Shown here: one piece after another, positions 55,283-64,000 of the stretch
How positions within the stretch are numbered: the stretch's first letter is position 1
Layout: the number at the start of each line of letters is the position of its first letter
Assembly (NCBI GenBank): GCA_034620365.1
Contig: JAQGEQ010000079.1
Location: 62,001 to 126,000 of the forward strand
Reading direction: 5' to 3'
DNA length: 64,000 bases
Origin: Pegea sp. RAD2-039
Taxonomy: Eukaryota; Chordata; Thaliacea; Salpida; Salpidae
The notes under the pieces: model-generated
Database searches by the model: none
Told to the model about the DNA's origin: nothing
The model's input: the letters and a program-made list of their open reading frames with translations, nothing else
Made by a program: the position numbers and the translations under genes

Positions 55283-55645
55283 GGATGGTATGATCAGGGA
55301 TTCATTTATAGATGGATTATCCTCATCAGATACAAGGCAGGTGTGTTAGAGCGAGAAATTTTTACATTAGAAGAATCTATTAACCCAGCGATGACACTGG
55401 AGGATGCCCGGCAGAACGACAAATACTTCGGGGTTGAAAGATCGGTTAGAGCTGCAGAAGAAGCAGTAAGTTTAATGGAAATCAAGGAAAAGAACCAAGT
55501 TGAACCGATAGTGATGACCATGAAAGGAGTTTGTGGAAAATGTGGAGGTAGCAAATCTCATGATTTAAAAAAATGCCGTGCTGGTTCAAGAAGGTGTTTC
55601 AAATGTGGGAGGAAGGGACACTATAGTAGAGCCTATCATCTTTAG
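55283..55645 (+). mobile_element. LTR retrotransposon Gag remnant with zinc knuckles
   Basis: IRDSFIDGLSSSDTRQ, then after a frame change at about 55338 LEREIFTLEES and TLEDARQ...VRAAEEAVSL, the usual capsid-end layout of Ty3/Gypsy-type Gag. Two CCHC-like knuckles follow: CGKCGGSKSHDLKKC (one residue longer than normal between Cys and His) and CFKCGRKGHYSRAY (last Cys replaced by Tyr). Gag packages the element RNA. This copy is broken. Confidence 0.75.
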
Positions 55646-55734
55646 AAGACGTTTCCCAATAAACAGTCAGAAAAACTAAGAAATGAGATAACTACAACGA
55701 CAAGGGTATGAAGTACAGAGGGTTTACTCGATTT

Positions 55735-56050
55735 TCAAAAAAAATTAAACCATGCGATGGTGGATGTCTCTATAATCGGCAAGGTATTTAGGGAACTTAT
55801 TGATACCAGATCCTCCAAGAAATTTGTAAGTGAAAAGACTGCTCAGAACTTCAAGATTGGCAAAGCTCAAAATCAATAGAAAGTGCAAATGGCTCTATCA
55901 CCTAAGATGTGCAGAATACTTACATTTTGTAAAGTCAACTTCCATCTATTCAAAAATCGGCACAAAAACATAAACCTGTTTGTAATGAAAGGCCTCGATG
56001 TAGAGGAGGTGCTGGGAAAGAACTTCCTTAAAGCTCATAAGAGTATATAA
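55735..56050 (+). mobile_element. Retropepsin-like protease remnant
   Basis: A frame with VDVSIIGKVFRELIDTRSSKKF, resembling the active-site region of retrotransposon aspartic proteases (LIDTGSS-x-F), but with Gly replaced by Arg. A stop interrupts the frame, and LDVEEVLGKNFLKAH near the end fits the usual ILG-x-DFL block. It lies directly after the Gag remnant, the expected order. Confidence 0.55.
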
Positions 56051-56779
56051 CAAACCTATATCAAATAATTATGATTATTTTTGATAAGAGATTTTTGAGT
56101 TAGAAGGTTTACAATTAAACGGCAGACGCTGAATATATGGCAAGAAAACAAGCATGAAATTATCATGTCATTTATTTTAGATGTGGACAGAAAAAACACA
56201 ATTCGTGTGATTTTCAAATCGGGTCATCTAAGAAGCAGTCGCATAAGAAAGCAAATAAAAGAAGAGCTGCGATGACTGCCAAGACCAGAACTGAATATTT
56301 GTGCGCTACTCAGCTTAATGAAAGAGCATCTGGGCGCTTTAATTATTATGAAACATAAAAACAAGAAAGAAGAAAACTGAAAAAGAGCCACTGCTTCACG
56401 GTCTAAAAAACAAGCAATAGTCTCTACTTGATCTAACTAGGGATTATAAAGAGTATTCAGACGTTCTAGTTATGATAAAAAAGAAATTAGAACTGAAAAT
56501 TAAGTAGAAGAGGAAAACCGAAGAACGTTTGCTGCTTCACGAGCTGGAAAGTAAGAAACAATTTCGGCCGACTTAGATTAAAGATCAATTAGGAGGCCTG
56601 AAGCTTCTCGCTGCGAGGAAGAGGAAGCAACTACAAACTGCTCCTGGATAAGTATGAGCGTTTTTCAATGAAAATTCAAGAATTCTTTCTAAGCTGTTAA
56701 AACCACGACGGAAGAGACGACAGCAGAAAGTTAGTCACAGAAGCTCTATACGCTGTAGGACAGACGCTATACAAACACA
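56051..56779 (+). mobile_element. Decayed interior of the LTR element
   Basis: Somewhat less A+T-rich than its surroundings, with many stops. FRCGQKKHNSCDF at about 56180 could be another knuckle-like Cys segment. No reverse transcriptase block could be recognised, so it is deleted or too decayed. No LTR pair was identified. Confidence 0.35.
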
Positions 56780-57101
56780 AGCTTTAAAACGCTTGAATTT
56801 CCTCTCGATTCTTCATGTTGTGGTATTTCGCGTTTTTCATTCATTTGGTATTCAGCTTTTTGGTAGGACTACTCTGTACCACCCGGCAGGCAATGGTCAG
56901 ATAGAACGTTATGATTCGAAACATTTGACACCTCATGTCAAACTTCAGCCCCTAAAAAGTCTAAAGTTATTGCGGATGTCAAAGAGATTTTGCTTACTAT
57001 TCAAAAGGATTTGTAAATTTTCCATAAATTCTCTACAAAAGGAAAAAAATATTCAGAATTTTGTAAATAATAACAGAAATGATATAAAGCGAAATGGTTG
57101 A
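56780..57101 (+). mobile_element. Integrase core remnant
   Basis: A plus-strand frame with TTLYHPAGNGQIERY, the signature around the catalytic Glu of Ty3/Gypsy-type integrases (YHP-x-x-NGQ-x-ER). The sequence upstream, where the catalytic Asp residues should be, is not recognisable, and the frame ends soon after. Clearly non-functional. Confidence 0.7.
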
Positions 57102-57360
57102 GGGGTTCGGGGGTTGTGTTTTTATGAAATAATTACAGAAGAAAATCTATTTGATGAGTTTCAAAGAAGTTCTGAAAGTTTTCAAAAATCTGTTAGAGAC
57201 GAATCTTTAAAAAACTATATGGAGAAGTTCAGAAAGTTACATGGTTAGAGTTGGGAAAAGCTCAAGAAGGACATCGCTTAGTCAGGATTAAGGGGGTATA
57301 GATGAAGTTTTATCATATGCAGTGAAATGTCGATCTTAAAACCGGGATAATAAAGCGGCG

Positions 57361-57432
57361 TGGGGGCTCGGTGGCTAAATAGATCATCTAAAAGTGCGCC
57401 TCCAAAACAAGGGATTAGCGTTGATAGTAATC
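57361..57432 (+). mobile_element. tRNA-like SINE relic
   Basis: Box A-like GGCTCGGTGGCTAAATAGA, then GTGCGCCTCCAAAACAAGGGAT (anticodon-arm-like) and GCGTTGATAGTAATCC as a decayed box B. It resembles tRNA-headed SINEs of the TGGCT-x-A class. It is too decayed for a functional tRNA. A different type from the SINEs at 10488 and 44101. Confidence 0.4.
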
Positions 57433-58402
57433 CAGGTAGAGCATACGATCTTCCCTGTTAAAATCCAATTATTTGGTTGAGGAGAATGTAGTATATATGA
57501 AATTTTACATCTTCCACAATACTAGTTCAGGCAGTAATTTCAGATTGTCGTTATCAACCGTCTTTTACTAATGAATCCAATACTCTTAAAGATTTGTTTT
57601 CATTACCCTATGCAGATCATATATTCAAAATTGGTTCATCTACTTCATTACAAATTCTCAAATCTTTAAAGATAAGAAAAGTTTGGACACTGATAAAACT
57701 TTTTATTACATCGAAACCAGCTACTTTCAAATTATAGCCCTTGAAATAAATAATGAAACTGTATATTGAACTTCATTAATAGTTAAGTATTTTTATTGCA
57801 TATGTTTAGAGAGTTTAGCTGCACGTGAAAAATATTTTTCATTTGGTTTCTACAACTGAAGCTTTTGCTTGATATTTTTCATAAATATTAAGAAAACTTA
57901 ACATATAACAGTGAAAATGAACAAAATTCAACTCTGTAAACTCATTACACTTTTTGAAAACTGTAGATTTTGTTGCTTTTTTACGCGGTAAACGTTTGCT
58001 AGATAACAAAGCAAATTTACTTTAATTTATTCTATTTATTTCTTTTATTTTGCTAATTTCACACAAACGTTCCTAAATCAATAATGACTGTGCATAACGA
58101 TTTTCATTCAATTATTTCTATAATTATTCCTTTAAAGGGCCGTTTGAAGTCTAATATAAAAAAGAAAATATCTTTACTCATCACCCAAATGACAATTAAG
58201 AAATAATCTTAGGTGAGAAAAAGTGTTTTAGTTTTAGGTTCCTGAATATCTTTGGCAGTGAGTTTAAAAAATGATAATTTTATAAGTAAATTGTGTTTAA
58301 TTATTGCATTTAACTTATACTTAAATAATTATATTCTAAAATTAAAGTTTTCAAAAAAAATCTTACATCTCTTAAAATGATTAGGTTACTTAGTAAAGCA
58401 AT
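57433..58402. other. Intergenic, upstream of GPCR D
   Basis: A+T-rich. An acceptor-like atgattag lies about 20 bases before the GPCR D start. No gene recognised. Confidence 0.45.
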
Positions 58403-60060
58403 ATGAGTGTGAGAAATTTGTCTGTATTTGATTTCAACATTTCTGAAACATCAGCATCTAATGGACCAACCAGTTACTTGTCAAATGTCATCATTACAAT
58501 TTGCATGGTGATATTTTCCTTGGTTAGTTTTGTTGGAAACTTATCGATAATTGCAACTATTAAGTCAAACTCAAGTTTACAAGACATCACAAATACATTT
58601 ATAGCAAGTCTTTGTGTATCTGATCTAATATTAACCGCTATTTCACCTTTGTGGTTGTATCACGAAACTTGGGGTCATAATGATTGGCAATGGGGTAAAC
58701 ATTTATGTAAGCACTTTCCTTTATTTTTGTTTTTATTTGAAAAGAATATCGCTAAATATTTTTTAAATTTTAGGTAAATTTTTTTGGGTGTCTGAATTTA
58801 CTTCTATTTTCGCAAAAGTTTTTCATGTTGCATCATTTACTGCTTTCCGATTGGTTGCTGTTCGCAACCCCTTTAAAACATGGGATATTCCAAGAATAAA
58901 AATTGTCTGTTACATTACAAGTTTGTGGATTTTTTCAACAGTATTTGCTTCACCTCTAGCAGTTTTCATGAACGTTCGAGATATAAGTGAAAGACAAGGT
59001 TAGTGAAAATTTTGAACAAAGTTCTTAAGTTATTAAAGTGAGACTTTATTTTTAAATCTTTTTAATAGTAAGCCATTGTCCTTCTGACAGTAAAAATAAA
59101 CTTTAATTCATAATATTATTGACAAAAATTTCAGTTCTGAGTCCAGTGCAGAACTTCAACAAAAATCTAACAATTCATTTCAGTAAATAGTTTTATAAGC
59201 CTCAGCAGCAAATACCAACAATTTAAAATAGTTTTATAAATTACAAATATAAATTTGTGGTAAAAAAACTCTTTGCTTATTAACAGCAGAAGATATTAGA
59301 AGTTTTCCAGCTTCTTGTACATTTGTTAACGAAGAAAAATATTCGAAACAATTCAAGACTTTTGTATATGTAGTTTTTCTAATATTAGTTTCCTCAACTT
59401 TGACTTCTGTTGTCGTTTGTTCTATTTTACAAATAAGAAGAGTTGCTAAACAAAAAAAGTAAGTTAACTGATTAAAATCAACATATTATTTTATTCTATT
59501 TTTTTCAATGACTGAATATATTTAAAAATATTCTCGTTTTTTACTTGTTAGTTAATAGAGAAAATACTACTGATAAATTGCTTTTATTTTCACTCAGAAA
59601 GTTTTCCGGTACCAACAAAATAAAAAGTTCAGGTTTGGCAAGCACACAAGTCAAATTTAAAAGAATACTTTCTGGAAACTTTGATGTCATAAATGAATAC
59701 TCTAGCTCTTCTAAAAGCTTGGAAATTGTCAGAATTACAAAAAATCCTTCATTACTAAGTCAAGCTAATTCTAAATTAAAAAATAAAAGAGCGTTAAAAC
59801 GACAAAAAAGGATATCTTATCAAATAGGTCTTGTTGTGTTTTCGTTTATGCTTGGCTATTTACCAATCTCAATCTATATACTGTGGGTGGCAACGACTTC
59901 AGATGAATCTTTAAATGGTTACTGGTTTGGAATTGCTTCTTATTTTTGTATGATGTTTAGTGAATGTCTCAATCCTCTGATGTATAATCTAGGCTCCAGT
60001 AAGCTTCGATTTGAGACTTCATTACTTTTACTAAAGATACGAAACAAGATTGCTCCTTAG
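58403..60060 (+). CDS. Class A GPCR, family copy D, 4 exons
   Basis: Exons 58403-58706, 58774-58998, 59287-59458, 59598-60060 give 387 residues. Same intron positions and phases as the other copies. FRL at the DRY site (AFRLVAVRNPF), GYLP at CWxP, NPLMYN in TM7. The second half of exon 2, intron 1 and much of exon 4 are nearly identical to copy A, while exon 1 and exon 3 are diverged. The second extracellular loop reads SCTFVNEEKYSKQF: it keeps the first Cys but lacks the CC pair of A, B and C. Exon 3 is correspondingly shorter. In TM7 the usual RFSEC reads MFSEC. It appears intact. A possible AATAAA lies at 60241. Confidence 0.87.
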
Positions 60061-62756
60061 ACATAAAATTTTTTTAGTGCTTTCGTTTCTATGAGAGGTA
60101 GAACGATATTTTGAAAGTGAAAATGCCTATAAAACAATCTTTTTGTTCTACTTAACCCGATTGACTATAACTACTATAACTTGTCTCCTTATATTTGATA
60201 AAAATCACGAAAATGTGTTTTCAATTTGTATATAACTTCAAATAAAATGTAAAACTATTAATAAATGTAAAATGATTAGAACTTCAAATAGATTCCATGA
60301 AAACTTGTATTAGTGTAAATGTGTTAGTGTATTTATTTGCAAGTACATTTAAAGAGATATAAATTAATAATAATGTAAAAAGTTAGTAGTTACAATAATA
60401 ATAAGGTTTGTAGTAAGGTTCATAAAGTTAGAAAATATTTTGTAATGGCGTTGATAACAATTTGATATGGATAATATATTAAGTAGTAATTGATTATAAA
60501 TATTCGTCAGCACCTGCAAATATTTTCATGCTGATAGATTTCATTCAAGGTTGTGACGTTTAAGTTAGGAAGCACCGTTGTAGAGATATTAAGGATATTA
60601 AACAATTACCTACTAAACACTTTTACTTTATCTTTTGTATGGTGTTTGTTTCAATAGGTGGAAACTTACTAGACGTTTTGGCTTTAGCTTTATCATTTTA
60701 ATAAATTTAAGGTTAATTGGTTTTTGTGGCAGTTTCAATGGTTAAGTTATTCAATAAATAGGTTACGTGCTGATTACAAACAATAGAAAGTTGATTAAAA
60801 AGTAATTTTGAGATAACCAAAAGTGCTTAGGCTTAAAATATAATTTAGAATACAGTTTTAGAAAACCTTTGAAGTTTTTAGAATCACAAATTCTAATTGA
60901 AACTTTAAATTTTGAAATGATTCACATCGAAATTTGTATTCTTAGCAATGAGTTGGTGCCGGCAGCAACACGTTCAAAAAAGAAAAATTTGTCAGGAATA
61001 GTATTGTGAATATAACTTGCATATTAAAAACATAACTCTATTATATACAAGTAAAGTATACACAAGGTGGTGTTAAGCTAGGATAGATTCTACAAGCATT
61101 TATGAATAAGTTTCTAATGATTAAACTTAATTATTTTATATTTGTTTTTTTTTAAATAGTTTTTATGTTGATTGTAAATTGAAATAAACTTTTGATACAA
61201 TAAAAAGCTTGCTTTAGTTTTATTAATCAGTTTATGTAGTGATTAATGAAACATTTTCTTTGTATATATATTTCTGTGGAACTTTTTGAATAATTTATAC
61301 TTATTTATATTTATATTTATGAATTATTATTTATTAAAACCAAATATTACAAGCAAAGAGGTGATTGGAAGGTCTTAGGTATCACAATTGAAGATTAATA
61401 CAGAAAGAGTAGAAACACTGTAGAGATAAAACGTAAATTATAAATAAAAAATTCTTATATGTAAGAAATAGAAGAAGAAGAAGATGAGAAAAATGGCAGT
61501 GTTGCACAGCAGTTGTTGAAGAGACTACTTAGATCTTGTTTAAAAAAAAAGTTAAAAGATGAGATCGATTTTGATGTAGTGATGGAATCGAGAAGGGAAT
61601 CCTTTGCTTAACATATTACAAACGCTGTTACTCCACTTATTATTCTTAAAATTGTTGAGCGGTTTAACTTTGATTGTATAGTTTCTAAGGATACATGGGA
61701 GATTGCGATCTGTAAAGTAATCTGTCAAGTTAAGATGACAAAAACCATCAATATTTGTAAATGGTGATACAGGTCAGTGAAAACACATGAATATTGCAAG
61801 GATACGTAGTTTATAGAGACTGTCTTAGTATGGAGAAAGAGATATGTCATATCTAAAGAAAGAGCTCCTTATGAATGATCTTTGGATGAATATAGGTGGA
61901 AATATATAGATTAATCATATAAAGATCAACATTTTAATGATCGAATTTTCATTGAATCAAGTGTTACTTGAATGTTAAAATAGTTTACAATTGTTAATTC
62001 AATTAAGCAGAATTTTCTATCAAAGTATTAATTAATAATTCTTTCGTTTTAGTTTTTTCGTTTATTCAGGATTGAATCTTGTTATATTCTTTCATTTGTG
62101 TCTTTAACGATCAGTCTACATCTTTTCATTTTTCTATGTCGATATTACTTCCTTTATAGTTTTTAGACAACTTTTGTCAACAATCTTCATCTTTCTTAAA
62201 GTTAATAATAATCTAAATCTTTAAAACGTTTGATTTATATCTGATTTTATCATAAGATGAAAGTGTAAATAGTTTGAAATAAATGTTCACAATTTGCAAT
62301 AAATGTTTTTATCAATAAAAGATTACAGCAACATTTTGTGCAAAAAAATCATTTGATATTTGACTAAAAACTTTTTATCTACGTTCATTAGGTTTTTTAT
62401 AAAGCTGATTGTAGCTAATGTTTTTAATTCATTTTTATTCTAGGCATAATACTAAAACACTTTATGATATAAGTCTAGATGTATTTAAATTATCTAAAAA
62501 TAATCAAAAATAAAATTAAAAGATTACATAAGCCTTCAAAAATATTTATTCAATGAAAATTAAGTAACTATACAAAATTTAGTTTTCGAAAAATATCTTT
62601 TAATTTTAGTTTAAAGAATCAAACAATGAATAAAAAACAATTTTGTTTTTTATTCATTTTTTCCCAAAATAAATTATTTTAAAATTATCATTTCAATAAT
62701 TATTTTGCAAAATAAAAATAATAGAATAAAGAATAAAAAAACGTTTTATCTCTTCA
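60061..62756. other. Intergenic
   Basis: A+T-rich. A small acidic-then-basic frame at about 61468-61612 (EEEEDEKNGSVAQQLLKRL onward) could be an exon fragment but has no supporting context. Nothing else recognised. Confidence 0.4.
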
Positions 62757-62966
62757 AGGCCATATTTTCTTCTGATTTTTTGTAAAAATTTATCAGTTTC
62801 TAAACGAAGTTTATAAGATCATAGATTATACATCAGAGGATTGAGACATTCACTGAAACCAAAACAAAGATAAGAAGCAACTCTAAACCAGTAATGAAGT
62901 GACGCTAATCTTAAAATATGTTTGGACCATATTACTGTTGGTGTATATGCAAGTATAAACGAAAAC
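62757..62966 (-). pseudogene. Fifth GPCR copy, exon-4 fragment with a nonsense codon
   Basis: Minus strand: FSFILAYTPTVIWSK (TM6; compare FSFMLGYLP), then HYWFRVASYLCFGFSECLNP (TM7), LMYNL, then a TGA stop exactly where the family has GSSKLR. Reading on in the same frame gives SYKLRLETDKFLQKIRRK, matching the family C-tail. So the last exon is almost complete, with a GGA to TGA-type change. Exons 1-3 were not found nearby. It is closest to copy A (YWFRVASYLC) and is inverted relative to the four intact genes. Confidence 0.8.
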
Positions 62967-64000
62967 TGTTAACAAATATTCACAGCATCATTTGTGGAGT
63001 AAGAATTTTGATCATGGTTCTTCTTAAATTTAATTTGATTATTCACCAAATCATAAAAAATAATTTTTTAAATAATTTGTAAGCTTGAAATACTTGTTCA
63101 ACATTTACAAGCATTTAAAAGACTATTTAGTCTTCAAGTCTTAACAAGGATTCAAGTTTTCTAATTGATGTTCTATTAGGTTTTTACTATTAGCGTTCAT
63201 TGTTGTTTTTTGTTACTCCTTTTTATTTCAACAAGCTCCAAATATTTTTCTAAAAGTATTTTCATTTGTTTGGTAATTACAAATATTAACTTGTTGATAA
63301 AGTCATTTTTGTTTACAGTCGAACAGATATTTTACCGAATTATACATTTGTGTAATATTAAAGAACAAATCTTGAGCAAAGTTATCTTTGATATTCCTTT
63401 CTAAAGACTTTAGGAGCTTGGCAGAGATTTGTGTTTCACATCATTTACAATAAGCTAATCACAGTATACAGTAGCAACTTTTTACAGCTATTTTTGGTGA
63501 ATGCTTTAAAGATCATAAATAAATATTTAAATTTCCTTAAAAATTTACTTGTTTTCTTTACAAGCTTTGGGCCAGCTGTGCTGTTAAAACAAAACAACTC
63601 TCTGCTGTTTAAAAATCTAAGAAAACATTTTCTTCATGAATTAAACTAAGTTATGTTAACTAGATTACTGGTTGTTGAAAGTGCACAGCGCAAAGAATTA
63701 CCAACAAATTATTTTAGAGTGAATTATGCTTCTTACATAGATAATAACTCATCTTTCAAATTCAAACAAGTTGTAATAATAATGTTTTTACAATCTTATT
63801 AAAGCTTTGAACTTTTAATTTTATTAGAAAATATACTTTAGTTTGTTGGCTAAAACTTTGCTAAAATTAATAGAAACTTATCATAAGACTAATAAAAGCA
63901 TAATTTGAATATTAGCTCAATTGGACTTCTAGAAAAATTATCTATTTTAACAAACTAATGTCACTATTAAAAACTTTTAGATGCTATTTATCTCGTTGTC
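62967..64000. other. Intergenic to window end
   Basis: A+T-rich. The open frames at 63210-63404 and 63431-63649 have no recognisable motif or splice context and are probably chance. Confidence 0.45.

Noticed and set aside
61468-61612. Acidic/basic amphipathic small frame as a peptide-hormone exon
   Set aside because: Preceded by a stop, no signal peptide, no cleavage-site pattern and no clear splice partner.

Overview
This window is nuclear DNA of an invertebrate animal with a strongly A+T-rich genome (well over 70% by eye). The evidence for an animal is the gene set: class A GPCRs, a CD36/LIMP-2 scavenger receptor, SETD2 with AWS-SET-WW-SRI domains, CCDC6, a C5orf34 homologue and cytosolic HSP90, plus CR1/Jockey-type LINEs and tRNA-derived SINEs. 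Coding genes are split into many exons by GT-AG introns, often only 45-100 bp long. The phylum cannot be fixed from the sequence alone.

Layout. 1-1100: 5' part of a LINE on the minus strand (ORF1 and the start of the ORF2 endonuclease). 3166-4395: intronless CCDC6-like coiled-coil gene. 4974-8758: 12-exon CD36/LIMP-2 family gene. 10130-10566: SINE. 12776-22477: a 34-exon SETD2 histone H3K36 methyltransferase with an RS-rich N-terminal half and three minisatellites. 26369-28144 and 32680-34255: two paralogous GPCRs (A and B). 37284-39857: nine-exon gene of unknown function. 41864-43403: C5orf34 homologue. 46449-49422: 12-exon HSP90. 51785-53321: GPCR C, flanked by an inverted repeat. 55280-57100: wreck of an LTR retrotransposon. 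58403-60060: GPCR D. 62757-62966: a broken fifth GPCR copy on the minus strand. The remaining DNA is A+T-rich intergenic sequence with LINE 3' ends, a hAT-type terminus and SINE relics.

All ten intact genes lie on the plus strand. The most distinctive content is the local GPCR family. Its four genes share identical intron positions and unusual signature motifs: FR(L/F) instead of DRY and GYxP instead of CWxP. They show patchwork similarity (blocks of near identity, introns and upstream DNA included, beside diverged blocks), best explained by recent duplication plus gene conversion. The second striking feature is a SETD2 intron made almost wholly of a 30-bp tandem repeat; it is a multiple of three long and free of stops, so retaining it would insert a Trp/Leu/Val-rich hydrophobic segment. 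SETD2 and HSP90 are housekeeping chromatin and chaperone genes; I see no functional link among the neighbours beyond the GPCR cluster. Exon structures were built by hand from splice sites and reading phase. They are phase-consistent throughout but were not checked against transcripts.
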